Below the pieces are notes generated by a model that was given only the letters and a program-made list of their open reading frames with translations, was not told the DNA's origin and ran no database searches. This document shows, piece after piece, positions 24,801 to 35,416 of a DNA stretch of 64,000 nt (position 1 is its first letter; every line of letters begins with the position of its first letter). The DNA comes from Steromphala cineraria (Eukaryota; Mollusca; Gastropoda; Trochida; Trochidae). The stretch is taken from positions 58,234,987 through 58,298,986 of the forward strand of contig OU744726.1 of assembly GCA_916613615.1 (NCBI GenBank). The letters run 5' to 3'. The translations under genes were made by a program, and so were the position numbers.

Positions 24801-27129
24801 GCATTAAAAACCCGATATTCTATTGTTGATGGACAAGTTCAGTTACACTAAGAAAATAAAGTGAATATTGGTAATTACTGGTAATATCTGTTTCTTAGCA
24901 AAAGTAATAGAACACTTGTAATAGCATATATAGCTTTGAAATTAAACTTTTCTCGCAATTATAAGTTTCTTACCTAATTAATGACTAGCTTTGGTCAGTA
25001 ATAACGAAAATTACCCCTAAACGAAGAGAAGCATTAAATTCATAAATTGAATTAAAATGTTTGAAAAATCTCAAATTTCATTACTTTATTAGTACTTGTG
25101 GCGTGAGATATTTGTATGTGTCATGTGTGTAAAACATATCTGTTGTTCTGATTTCTGTATACATATGATGTCTCATCACAAGATTCCAGCTTTCATAGAC
25201 CTTTTGTTCTGAAGAAAATGGTGTGACCCATATCGTCTTTAATCGGGCTTTCAGAATAACCCAATAAAGAATATATAATTACTATTGACTACGGTCCCTG
25301 AACACAAGATATCAACTCTCTAGAGACAATGCATGGTCTTTTGAAAAGTCCAAAAGTTTACGGACGGACTGACGGATGGAGTCTTGAAGTCATGCCATAT
25401 CATGGACCCAATGATTTGTATAGGCCTGAACCGAAGGTTAAAAAAACTCACTAATTATAACTTCAACGATCCAACAAGTAAAAAAGTGAGCGTGGCTCAC
25501 TAATACCCTCGACTGTGCATCCCTGACTAACTGAATTATTATACCCCCGACCAACGGTCCGGGGTATCTAGTAATACCAATGATTCCGTGTGTGTGTGTG
25601 TGTCTGTCTGTGTGTCCGTCCGAGGACATTTTTTGTCCGACCTATAAACTATTTATCCGATTAATTTCAAATTTTGCACATGTCTTCTACCCTACTAGGA
25701 GGGGTGCAGTGCGAAGTTACAGCAAATTTCGTTAACATTTGAATTTTTTATTACTTTTTTAAAAAATGTCCACGTTTTAAACGTAGTCATTTTCCAATAT
25801 CAAATTTGTCGACCGATTACAGGAAAACTATTCATCCGATTTATTCCAAATTTTGCACATGTTTTCTACCCTACTAGGAGGGGTGCAGTGCAAAGGTACA
25901 ACAAATTTATTTAATATTTAAACTTTTCATCTGATTCTTTTCACATTTTGCATGTGTCTTCGTCCCTATTAGGAGCGGTGCAATGCCAAATCAAAACTAA
26001 AATTGATAAGGCTTTTTTGTGTGTGGTTTTTTTTTACAAAGTTCCATCTTTTTGATTAGTCATTTTTATCAATTCCTCTTTGGGGGTCAAATGCTGTGCA
26101 AGAGATGACTACATTGAAATTGGTCGGGGGTATAATAAAACGATCTCGATGCTCTTGATAAACCATAGGCTAATTATTCAAATCATTTATGAATTAATAT
26201 AATTAATCAGTACTGTTGGCGTACGCATATTTGAATCAATTAAATTAGTTTGCGGTAATTGCACTTAAAACATTAGAATCATGAAATAAACATACATGTA
26301 GCTTATCTTTTGATCCAAAATATTGCAAAAGAATAACAGTTAAGACAAAATTACAATTAATTGAACATTAATCAAGTTTATCTACTTCTAAATATTTTTA
26401 ACAAGTGAATTTAAACAAATATCAAGGATGTTATGGTTCCCTAAATGTTGAACATTCGAATGATTGTAATGTTAGAAGGCCATATCAAATTTTCACTGTC
26501 ATAATACAGCACAAATAAGAAGATGTAATTGACGACTTGCGAAAACTTGCTGCAAAGTAGCCGTATGTTCATGAGCTGCAATTGTATTCGTGTCTCGTGA
26601 TTGATAATCAATCTTTGCATGCTTCGAACGATCAGATGGTACATTTATACATGCTTGTACCACAAACTTCATTCACACATTTTAAACGGGTACAAGAAGG
26701 GTTGAGATAATAAACAAATGGTCGCATCTTAAAATTTTAGCTTCGTTTTCACTCCGTCCAAGCGATATGTAAGAGAGTTATTACATAGTTATTAACGTGG
26801 TATCAATTTGTATCGGGAAATGCAAGGGCAGTTTGTGAAAAACGAATAGAGACAGAAATAAAAGTGATTACACAGAGAGATATTCACGTATTATGTTCAT
26901 GTCCGAATTCATCAAAGATACACACCACATCCCAGCTCATACTATTTCATGACGAATAAATGGTTAGGATATATCCATACTAGGGAGGAATAAATGTAGA
27001 TAAATTAAAGTGATGAGAATATGCATGAACTATGTATATGTCTGAGGAATTCAAATACTCACCACACCCAAGCGCAAGACAGCAGAAAACTGCATGAGCA
27101 ATGTTCCCTCCTCCAAATTTCGAGTCCAT
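18807..27129 (-). CDS. small multi-span membrane protein, 164 residues, four exons, family not recognised
   Basis: Exons are 27129-27063 (ATG, ends phase 1), 23240-23131 (phase 0), 20446-20295 (phase 2) and 18972-18807 (stop). All have GT donors and AG acceptors, and the frame is kept through every junction. The protein starts MDSKFGGGNIAHAVFCC. Hydrophobic stretches are at about 10-37, 48-82 (long enough for two helices) and 132-157 (GIAIAVMSFGGGAVTIISAV). Between the second and last stretches lies a polar loop with Cys 99, 107, 109 and 123, which could be extracellular. This layout is like four-span proteins of the MS4A/claudin/TMEM type, but no family motif is clear. At the 3' end, AAA|GTAATA could also act as a donor, so a further exon is possible; without it the protein ends KVILH. 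A composite tetranucleotide satellite fills part of the intron between exons 2 and 3. Confidence 0.7.
19660..19968 (+). mobile_element. possible SINE-like fragment with tail GTTAAACCCCAATTCACTCA
   Basis: The 3' end ACGTTAAACCCCAATTCACT followed by CACTCACC resembles the conserved tail of tRNA-derived SINEs common in molluscs, and resembles the tail of the element at 30276-30578. The 5' part is not clearly recognisable. It is in the last intron of the minus-strand membrane-protein gene. Confidence 0.35.
20861..20938. mobile_element. short, deleted relative of the 9688/27613 MITE family
   Basis: CATTCTCTCCCCACAG on the left and CTACCTCTATGGGGAGAGAA on the right match the ends of the longer palindromic MITEs. 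Only about 78 bases separate them, and no target duplication is visible. Confidence 0.45.
21240..22640. repeat. composite satellite of ATCC/ATTC microsatellites joined by a conserved linker
   Basis: Each unit has a linker of about 90 bases (CCAACGTTGTATAAAACTGA ... TTTCTCTTTCACT ... ATTAATATTCAGTTCATCGT GATACA) followed by (ATCC)n and then (ATTC)n. At least six linkers are seen; tetranucleotide lengths vary widely, the longest block being 21605-21780. It lies in the intron between 23131 and 20446 of the minus-strand membrane-protein gene. Confidence 0.95.
23241..27062. other. intron 1 of the membrane-protein gene
   Basis: It holds the inverted-repeat element at 25536-26138. The rest is AT-rich sequence in which I see no further feature. 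Open frames at 24187-24384 and 24586-24798 show no motif. Confidence 0.6.
25536..26138. mobile_element. 603-bp inverted-repeat element, TTATTATACCCCCGACCAA ends
   Basis: The 19-bp ends at 25536-25554 and 26120-26138 are perfect inverted repeats. Inside are a TG/TCTG microsatellite, GTCCGTCCGAGGAC, and three imperfect repeats around CAAATTTTGCACATGTCTTC and CTACTAGGAGGGGTGCAGTG. There is no coding frame. The ends (CCCCCG) and tandem interior place it with the elements at 597-3208 and 48963-50299. It is in intron 1 of the minus-strand membrane-protein gene. Confidence 0.75.
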
Positions 27130-27612
27130 TCCTACAGCTGAACTATCGAATACTAAAAAACACTACCACTGCGGTCTTTAAATACCGGTCTAGTTGATAA
27201 GGAATATGAAACTCATTCCAAATTTGACTGGTGTTGTCATGTGTGTTGTTCAGTGCAACTGAAACATGACACATTGTTGACTCTCACTGGTTGTTAAGAA
27301 TTTCACAATCTAAAAATCTTTTCATTCTTGTTTTTTTGCAAAAGTTATTTCCCCGTTTGTTTTTCGCGTACATAATGATTATATTTAAGTGTCCTTCCAA
27401 TACGAATTTGATAGATTGCTTCAGCATACTGCAATCTCTAATATCCTTTCCTTCATTCTTCCTGAGGCGAACGGTACATGTCATCAAGCGTAGTCGGTGG
27501 TTAAAACATATGCACAATTTTCTTTATTTATGTCCTATAGAAACGTCATGTTTGTATTGCAAACAATGGAGGTTTTGTTGTTAGTAATTATTGAGGATAC
27601 CAACCACTTGAC

Positions 27613-27955
27613 CATTCTCTCCCCGCAGAGGCAGATCAACTCATGTTGATTTAACCTCTGTTCTATTACGCCGAAATGGGTTCCGGCAGTTTCCCCTGGC
27701 AGAAAAAACCCGCATCCCAATCCATTTGATTTTTTTTTTTAAATGACAATGCTTCTCGCATGGAAAGGGTGGTTCATATCACAATGCTTTTACCTTGATT
27801 CAGTAGCGAAAACGACGATTTAGAACAGTGTCGCTTATTGCACAACTAACTTGAATGCCTCCAATCAGACATCTCCCATTCTATCCCACAAAGTTGGCGT
27901 AATAGAACAGAGGCTCAATCAACATGACTTAATCTGCCTCTGTGGGGAGAGAATG
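27613..27955. mobile_element. palindromic MITE, Mutator-like, second copy
   Basis: The ends CATTCTCTCCCCGCAGAGGC and GCCTCTGTGGGGAGAGAATG are inverted. The flanks are CCACTTGAC (27604-27612) and CCACTTAAC (27956-27964), a 9-bp target duplication with one later change. The interior matches the copy at 9688-10046 in inverted order (for example GGGTGGTTCATATCACAATG). Confidence 0.7.
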
Positions 27956-28276
27956 CCACTTAACAAGAGTCAAGATTAAGAATGTCACCCGAAGGACCTG
28001 TACAAGAAAAATTTGCTAAGAACATTTACACACTGGCTCCTTTGTAAGGACACTTGTGTTCAAAAACCATACTAGCCCTATCCAATGAGAACTTAAAAAG
28101 GCAAATGGATGAACACTAGTATTAATTTGGATTAACACTAGTATTCATGTGGATGAACACTAGTGTTCATTGTCATGAATACTGGTGGGGACAATCGTCA
28201 ACCTTGCATTTCACAGCAACAACAAAACACAATGAAACCAACAATAATTCTTTATCAAGGATCCTTCTTTTCAGGT

Positions 28277-29281
28277 TTACATGTAATATTTATTTATTGT
28301 GACATGGCCGCAGTTATTCAGAACTGTTGAGGATCCCTTGTCGTTCAAAGCGCTGTTAACACGAGAGCTGGTGTGCGTCTTCTTTTCTTTGCTCACTGTA
28401 AGATTTTCTGCTGTACCTGCTTCGCTGTCCCTCAAAAGTGCGGAGACATGGCGTTTCTGGGAATCGGAGGCCTGCTTGTATGTTTCCACAGCTTCACTCC
28501 TGTGCCCTGTCTGTTCACGGATCAACTGTTCAGGGATATCAGGGAACAGACGAGTTGCCGTGGTGGCCCGTAGGGAGTGGTTAGTGAAGTAACCTTCAAC
28601 CTTCACGTCAGACATGATCCGCTTCACTGTTCCTTCCAGTTTGTTGTGGCCAATGCGGTTCAGACTGTACCAAGTTTCATCTTTTGGTTTCTCAAGAGGG
28701 CGGAAGTAGAAGGCCTCTGGGGAAGAATTTGAATGTAATTTGCTGATATACTGTTTGAAAATGTAGACAGGACAATGATCAGGGTTCTCTAGTTTAGCAT
28801 AAGCACGTGCGCTGTGAGGGTCAATGTTTCTGTGTTTAAGTCCTCCGCGATTTGTTTTTGACACTGTTTCAGTATATCCAAGATATTGAAACCCATCACT
28901 TTTTTCTTTTATTTCAAAATACTTTCGTGATAAGTCACGGTGCTCCATTCCGCCACGTAATCCGAAATTAATGCCGTTCTGCCAAAAAACGGTATCCACC
29001 AAAGCTCTTGGAGATGACGCTCCAAGAATGCCCTTGGCCCACAAAATTTCCTCTCTTTCTTTAGAAATTACTTCGGCCTTTTTTCTCTCTAAGGAAACTC
29101 CCTTCTCGCACATGCTTTGCATGGTTCTATCAATTGAAGTCTTTAGATCCTTGAATGTGGTACAGGGACTTGTATTGCTAATAAAAACTGTTTCTAGTAA
29201 GCATACTTGAAAACGATAATCGCCTATTACTAATAATATCCAACGCCGAAACTTGTAGTTACTACCCCCATGCCAAAACAA
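28277..29281 (-). CDS. Crypton-type tyrosine recombinase (DUF3504-like), open for 334 codons
   Basis: The protein has the catalytic set of a tyrosine recombinase: Arg109 in FGLRGGMEHRDL, Lys142 in ETVSKTNRGG, His235-Ser-Leu-Arg238 (the HxxR box), His260 in EQTGHRS and the nucleophile Tyr268 in VETYKQAS. This spacing and the GLRGGxEHRDL motif are known from Crypton transposons and from host proteins derived from them (KIAA1958, ZMYM and QRICH1 group). The true 5' boundary is probably an exon beginning after TTTTTATTAG near 29175, since the first 36 or so residues (MFWHGGSNYK...) look non-homologous. The C-terminal tail past about 290 is polar and ends at TGA. No premature stop interrupts the domain. 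It lies alone between two cellular genes, as expected for a mobile element. Confidence 0.85.
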   Translation of the reverse strand: MFWHGGSNYKFRRWILLVIGDYRFQVCLLETVFISNTSPCTTFKDLKTSIDRTMQSMCEKGVSLERKKAEVISKEREEILWAKGILGASSPRALVDTVFWQNGINFGLRGGMEHRDLSRKYFEIKEKSDGFQYLGYTETVSKTNRGGLKHRNIDPHSARAYAKLENPDHCPVYIFKQYISKLHSNSSPEAFYFRPLEKPKDETWYSLNRIGHNKLEGTVKRIMSDVKVEGYFTNHSLRATTATRLFPDIPEQLIREQTGHRSEAVETYKQASDSQKRHVSALLRDSEAGTAENLTVSKEKKTHTSSRVNSALNDKGSSTVLNNCGHVTINKYYM

Positions 29282-29507
29282 GTAAAAAAATGACGCTTCT
29301 ACGTCATTTCTATAAGAAAAATATACTACAGTCCCATGGATAAATGTTTCCTCTTTTGATTAAGACCATAACCATCAAAATCGGTCCATTATTTCTGAAG
29401 TTATGACTGTCGATTTTTTTGCCGACTCTACATTCCACAGGGACTTGTATTGCTAATAAAAACTGTTTCTAGTAAGCATACTTGAAAACGATAATCGCCT
29501 ATTACTA
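29162..29507. repeat. 71-bp direct repeat at the 5' side of the Crypton ORF
   Basis: ACAGGGACTTGTATTGCTAA and the following 51 bases occur at 29162-29232 and again at 29437-29507 without mismatch. The first copy overlaps the 5' end of the recombinase frame and contains the likely splice acceptor. Confidence 0.9.
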
Positions 29508-29536
29508 TTACTATTAGTAGCGCGCACTGAATGAAC

Positions 29537-29598
29537 AACTCGAAGCCCATTGGCTCAAAAAGGGAGGTCACTCTAAACCAGTCAATGGGCTTCGAGTT
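29537..29598. repeat. 16-bp perfect inverted repeat
   Basis: AACTCGAAGCCCATTG at 29537-29552 is inverted at 29583-29598, with 30 bases between. It could mark an element end or be a regulatory hairpin; nothing else supports either. Confidence 0.6.
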
Positions 29599-29935
29599 TT
29601 TGAGAAATTGTTCTCAATTTTTTTTATTTCAGTTCAATGTAGAATTTTGGCGTGTTCTTGTATTTGAAACATCTAAATACATTTGGTCACTTTCACAGAT
29701 TTATCTAGTTGACAACTTCGCCATGTCATGCTCAATCTGCACGTGAAATTCGCGTATTGTGCACATGAAATTTTAACAATGTTTAGGATTTAACCAGATA
29801 TTCACTCAGTCAGCGGTCATAAGTTCAACCATAAACCTTATCCAACAAGCAAATACCTTTGCCTACATTCTTGTATAATCAATACAAATGAAAAACTTGT
29901 ATGGAACAAAGTCAAACTGCAGCTGCAATATGGTC

Positions 29936-30226
29936 ATTATGTATGGACCAAAACGATCATCAAGGGCGTCCTTATGTATGGACCTAAACGATCATCAAGG
30001 GCGTCCTTATGTATGGACCTATAAACGATCATCAAGGGCGTCCTTATGTATGGACCAAAACGATCATCAATGTGGTCCTTATGTATGGACCTAAACGATC
30101 ATCAAGGGCGTCCTTATGTATGGACCTAAACGATCATCAAGGGCGTCCTTATGTATGGACCTAAACGATCATCAAGGTGGTCCTTATGTATAGACCTAAA
30201 CGATCATCAAGGTGGTCCTTATATAA
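29936..30226. repeat. 35-bp minisatellite, about eight units
   Basis: The unit ATGTATGGACCTAAACGATC followed by ATCAAGGGCGTCCTT repeats about eight times, with GGGCG and TGTGG variants in the last third of the unit. Confidence 0.95.
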
Positions 30227-30275
30227 ACGACTATATATAGTTATGTAAGGACACTGGATGTATCTCATGATGATA

Positions 30276-30578
30276 TGGGGGCGGGAAAGCGCAGTGGTTA
30301 GCGCGCTCGGCCTCGGACCAGGAGGTCCGTGGTTCGAATTCCGCCAGGGGCTCGGCAACTTTGCAGTGGAGAACTGTTCTACACGCAGTCAGGTTTGGTT
30401 GCAATGCTACACTTAATTTCAGCGCAGTACCACCCATTGTTTTCTAGTTCCAGCCGATGCTCGCAGGTTTCACCGCAATACATAACCACATTATTGTTGC
30501 GGGCTTTCTCACTGCAATAACCAGCATCCGCGATATAAATGAAAGCGGCGATAAACCCCAAATCACCTCACCTCATGC
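30276..30578 (+). mobile_element. tRNA-derived SINE
   Basis: The head has both pol III internal promoter boxes: an A-box-like AAGCGCAGTGGTTAGCG near 30287-30303 and a perfect B box GGTTCGAATTCC at 30331-30342. The cloverleaf does not close well, so this is not a working tRNA gene. The tail ATAAACCCCAAATCACCTCA resembles known invertebrate SINE 3' ends. Confidence 0.6.
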
Positions 30579-30871
30579 TGATACACTGATCGAAGTACTC
30601 GGGAAGTGTGGGTATATTAGAAACCCAGTTAGTTAAAACGCTAGGAGTACAGGCACGCAGACATTTTCTTTAAAAGAGAAAGATTAAGAAAAATTTGCTC
30701 ACTGTACGCAGCGATTTGTTAACTCAAGCGTATTCGAACCTACAATTGTAACAAATTGATATCAAAACTCTACAACAGTGTTGGGTAGATAAATCGATGC
30801 CTCACGTTAGTTCGGAAGGTATAGTGTCAACGAGTAGGTGGATCATTTAACTTTCAAGGATTGTTGGTTAA

Positions 30872-31190
30872 AAGGAACAGTAGTGCGTTTTTGATAATTT
30901 CATATTTCAAAATTTTCACTGATAATTGTAAGCTAATGCTAAATGTATTATATTGACAGTGTCTAATTACACAAGCCAAGAATCCATAGTCAGAGGACAA
31001 AGTATTACGATTCACATAAAATGCATTGGCGGCCATTTTATGTGAACACCTTAATTCATTTTGTGTAAGAAAAAGGAATCGCATGTCCTCACTTTACTTT
31101 ATATATTTGAATTATTACTGCTCCATTTAGTTTAAATACATTGTCTTTCAATTGGAACTATTAATTTTTATTTTCCTCACACCACCCAAG
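30872..31190 (+). mobile_element. TTAA-flanked MITE, copy 2 (right end lost)
   Basis: It begins after TTAA (30868-30871) with AAGGAACAGTAGTGCGTTTT and matches copy 1 through ACACAAGCC, TTGGCGGCCATTTT and GTGTAAGAAAAAGGAATCGC. The right inverted repeat is not recognisable, so the end given is approximate. Confidence 0.65.
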
Positions 31191-31689
31191 CCTTTTCATA
31201 CATTTTAGTTAGTCCATTGTGATTTCTTGTATGAAATACCCAATTGTCCGAAATCAGGGGAGTAGGCCTACAATTTTAGTATTTACACTAACAAAATCGA
31301 CGTTACTAAATTGTTACCAAAACAGGGAGTAAATACCCATTAGATTTAAAGTTATCTGGAGCACTGTAATCTTTCACAAGATGATGTTTTATTTTGATGA
31401 ATATCAAACCTACAGCATACATGTATATCTATGATATATATACTTTGAAATGTAAAAAAACAGGGTTATAAATACAGATACTTTCCAGGATCTGACAATT
31501 GACATTACTTGTTTTACTTGTGGTTGAGATTACGTGACAATTGCTTGTTCCTTCCAACCGTTTACATTTCTGAACAGTTTGCACCTCCGTAAAGGAAATT
31601 GTAACTTGTATAATCAAAATGTGGTTAGCAACATTGAAAACTAGATTAGCGTTTGCGGGATACCGCAAAAGCAGAACAGCCCCGGAACT

Positions 31690-32582
31690 TGGGGTTTCGC
31701 CTTACCCTGTTACGCCTTTTACAGGCCTCACCAAATTGGGAATTTTTCTCGTGACCTTGACCTTTGACACTCATTTTTCGCTTAACAATGCTTAAGTCAT
31801 GACCTTGCTGTGACCTTGACCTTTGACGGATTGTACCCGAAAGCTTTTCAAAATTTTTCACTTTTCCAAGGATGATATATACCAAGTTAGAGCTTCATAG
31901 CACAAAAACTTTTCAAGTTACCGTGTTTACAAAGAATTTTTGCGGTGATTTTATAACTCGTGACCTTGACCTTTGAACTTGAAGTGAACATGTCATGATG
32001 ATTCCCTGGAAGTGTTTACATTTAGACATGTTCATGAGTTCTGAAAAACTAAATGGGATAAAGTTTTACCCAAATTTAGTGTATTTTGTAATAACTCATA
32101 TCTTATGACCTTGACCTTTAAGGTCACACAATCATTGAACACTTTGTATTGAGTATAACAATCATGTTTTGATTAAAAGTGTTCATACTTAAAATAAAGC
32201 ATTTTCGCTAAAACATGCTTACGTCATGACCTTGCTGTGACCTTGACCTTTGACGGATTGTAGCCAAAACCTTTTCAATTTTTTTTACTCTTCCAAGGAT
32301 GATATATACCAAGTTAGAGCTTCATAGCACAAAAAACTTTTCAAGTTATCGCGTTTACAGGGAATTCTTAGAGTGAATACATATCTCGTGACCTTGACCT
32401 TTGACCTTGAAAGTGAACGTGTCAAAATCGTTCCCCCGAGGTATGAGTAGTAAGGTATGAATAAGAGTTCTGGAAAGCTTAGTGGAAAAAAGTTATAGCA
32501 AGTAGTACGAGTGCGGCGGCGGCGGCGATGTAAAACTTTACAAAAACTGATAGCAGCCACGTCCTTAGACGGGGCTGCTAAT
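31690..32582. repeat. repeat block with TGACCTTGACCTTTGA motifs, two imperfect units
   Basis: A unit of about 430 bases occurs twice (about 31783 and 32212), each with CTTGCTGTGACCTTGACCTT, CAAGGATGATATATACCAAG and CTCGTGACCTTGACCTTTGA. The block ends with a GCGGCGGCGGCG run and a hairpin AGCAGCCACGTCC...GGGGCTGCT, much like the hairpin ends of the other inverted-repeat elements here. No coding frame is credible. Confidence 0.7.
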
Positions 32583-32702
32583 AATACAAACTGAGGTTAA
32601 GATGAAGGTAAATTTATTATGAAATTTAAACTGAAAACGGTTTAACGAGGTGATGATTGATGAAATGTTCACTTGAAAACGCTTATAAACAAAAAACATT
32701 AA

Positions 32703-33036
32703 AGGAGCAGTAGCATTTTTTGGGGTCATTCTATATTACAAATTTTTCAATGATATTTGTTAGTTAATGTTACATTTATTTTGTTGACAGTGTCAAAAAG
32801 CTCATAACACAAGCCAATAATTCATAGTCAACAATGAAGGATCACATTAAAACCATTGGCGGCCATTTTGTGTGAACACCTTGTTCAAGAAAAAGGAATC
32901 GCATGGCTAAAATTTACGTTTTATATTTGAATTATTACTGCTCCATTTAGTTCAAATAGTCTTTCAATTGAAACCATTAATTTCCATTTGCCCGACATAT
33001 ATATTATATTCCCCATAAAAACGTGCTACTGCCCCT
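32703..33036 (+). mobile_element. TTAA-flanked MITE, copy 3
   Basis: TTAA lies at 32699-32702 and 33037-33040; the ends AGGAGCAGTAGCA and ACGTGCTACTGCCCCT are inverted. It is in the same orientation as copies 1 and 2. It lies downstream of the stop codon of the beta-helix receptor gene. Confidence 0.8.
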
Positions 33037-33506
33037 TTAAACACAATTTATTTTATTCAGTGAAAAAGTGTCTTTCCTGATAAGATACTATGCTACATCA
33101 AAATCCAAAGCATCAATACAATAATGCGTCATGATTATTCAAGGTTCCTTGAAACGTTTGTAAGCTGAATTTAAATCTAGAATTTTCGGAAAATGAATCA
33201 ATCAATAATATCCTAATATCAAAAAAAGGGGCAACATACCATCTTTCGTTAACAGATTATTTTCAATGAAAAAATGTGTATATCTGTACAGATAGATTTT
33301 TATATGGTTTGAACTATTATGGACTGTCAACCCATTATGTATCGGCATCTTAGAAAACATTTGGAAACGCAACAAAAACTCTGAGGGTTTAAATAGACAT
33401 TAATCAGCTAAGATTAAAGCTGAAGAAGTGTAAAATGGGTTTACGAAAACAAACTATAGATACATATCTATTCTCATTAGTACAATCTCCACAAAGATCC
33501 TTCTAA

Positions 33507-35416
33507 TTAGAAATATTCAAACACGCCAATACAAAACAACCCAAAACACACAAGACAAGCGATTAAAACAGCCACGACAGGACCATGTCTGTTGGACTTT
33601 GACACACCAACATTTATAGCTCGTGTTGATGTTGTTGATGTTGTAGTTGTTGAAGTAGATGAAGAAGCTTCAGTCAAATCTGAGCTTGACCTAATCTCTG
33701 AAGAAGTATCAACAGAAGTTGTTTCTATCGACGGATCAAGTGATGGTTCTGATGATGCTTCAGTTGTTATTGTCGTAGTGCTGTTGGTGGTGTACTCTGG
33801 TGTATTCGTTGAAGCCATGGATGAAGAAGCTGTAGCTGCATCTGAACTTATCTCTGAAGAGGTACCATCAGACGTTGTTTCTATCAAGGGGTCGCGTGAT
33901 GGTTCGGATGATGTTGTTATTGTCGAAGTGCGGTTGGAGGTGAGCTCTGGTGTATTCGTTGAAGTCATTGATGAAGTAGCTGTAGCTGAATCAGACTTTG
34001 AACTCATTCCTGATGATGTATCAACAGAAGTGGTGTCCGTCGACGTAGAACTTTGGGCATTAGAGGAAGAAGTGGTTGACATTTTCGTCGGAGTTGATGG
34101 TTCTGAAGTTGAAGTTTCTGGAACACAATCATGACAAGTTGCTAAGACACAGGACGCCCCCTCCCATCCTGAACTGCACTCACACTGGTTTGGTCCAATA
34201 CATTGTCCATTTCCATTACAGTTGCTTACTCCCGAACAGTGATAGTCTGTGCAAGAAGCTCCAGTCCATCCTGAAATACATCTGCAGCCAGTTGGACGCA
34301 CGCATTCTCCTCTTCCAGTGCAATTGTTTGCTCCAGAACAGTCAAAATTCTGACCAGTGAGAATAGGCATGTAGTTGACAAGCATGAGCCTCGGGTCCTG
34401 ACTTCTATGAAGAATTCGAGCACCTGCTGTGTTTGCATCAGTAGTTCCCCACCAGTTCCTGTCTGCTGTCACTTCGTCTGAACTCGCTTTGACTACCTTT
34501 AATTCGTAGTCAGCGTCAGGGTTGTCAAGGAGGTTGTTGAAGAAGCTAAACTGGTTGCTGTCAAGGATGATAGCAGCCTCCTGTGTTGACGAGGCAGAGA
34601 TCTTATTGTAGTTGAATGTCCCATTGAAGATGTAATCCCTGGAGTTGAGGTTAAAGACACACTTGCCATGCGTTTCTTCAATTGTATTTGTAGCTATACT
34701 GATATTCTGCTTTGGTGCATTACTGTTTGCCAGCATGGTCAAATCAAAGAAACAGCTCTCACCTCCTGTGCAGTTATTGGCAATGTTGTCCTCAAAGAAT
34801 GTTGAAACCTTGTTTGGTACCCTGGCGGATATTGACCCACTTGAAATGAATCGATTTGATCGGAGTAACATGTTTCGTTCCTCTTCAAATCTACTATACG
34901 AGCTTGATAGATCCAAGGAGATTGAACCTCCAGAATTATTTATAAAATTATTGTTTTCGACTATGGCGTTTGTATCGAATTCCGCAAACGATACTTTTAA
35001 TGTCAAGCCATAATTTTGACTATGGTTTGCAAACACATTATTTCTTATATGTATTTGCTTGAAATGGTCGGCCCATTGTGACTTAATATTTAAACCAGTT
35101 TCAAAATTATTATCAAACTTTATGTCTTCGATTATAACATTATACACCGGTTTCGTCAGGCTCATTCCATTTCCACGATTGTGTTGTGTTGTGCCGTTCC
35201 CTATTACAACACGAGCTCTTGCCTTCAGTGTAATACCGTCTGACTGACCGTGCTCTACAACAGTTCCGTTCAAGTCCATACTGATTCCATCACCTTCCAC
35301 AGTCAGTCCTGTCATCTCTGTATTGCTGATATGGCACCGGGAAAGCTTCACTGTGTTGGTCTTTATCTCGAGACCGAACCTTGAGTTCAAGACTGATACT
35401 TTCTCCAGATATGATG
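33507..35416 (-). CDS. last exon: beta-helix module 4, two EGF-like repeats, Ser/Thr stalk, membrane helix
   Basis: The exon opens with beta-helix coils (SRCHISNTEMTGLTVEG, NNTNN-type turns) and closes the module with ADRNWWGTTDANTAG. Two six-cysteine EGF-like repeats follow (CSGANNCTGRGEC... and CSGVSNCNGNGQC..., about 34140-34350). Then comes a stalk of about 190 residues, mostly Ser and Thr, with repeated TSSEISS/TTSVDTSS-like phrases that are likely O-glycosylated. The membrane helix is VVAVLIACLVCFGLFCIGV near the end, leaving only FEYF inside. The acceptor TTTTCCAG precedes 35416, and phase 1 matches the donor at 35864. Confidence 0.9.

Noticed and set aside
28299..28592. Plus-strand frames over the Crypton ORF
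   Set aside because: Antisense shadows of the recombinase.
30285..30360. tRNA gene
   Set aside because: A and B boxes are present but the arms do not pair as a cloverleaf, and a SINE body and tail follow.
33592..34134. Plus-strand frame of 180 codons rich in Val, Asp and Glu
   Set aside because: It is the antisense of the Ser/Thr-rich stalk and owes its openness to that composition.
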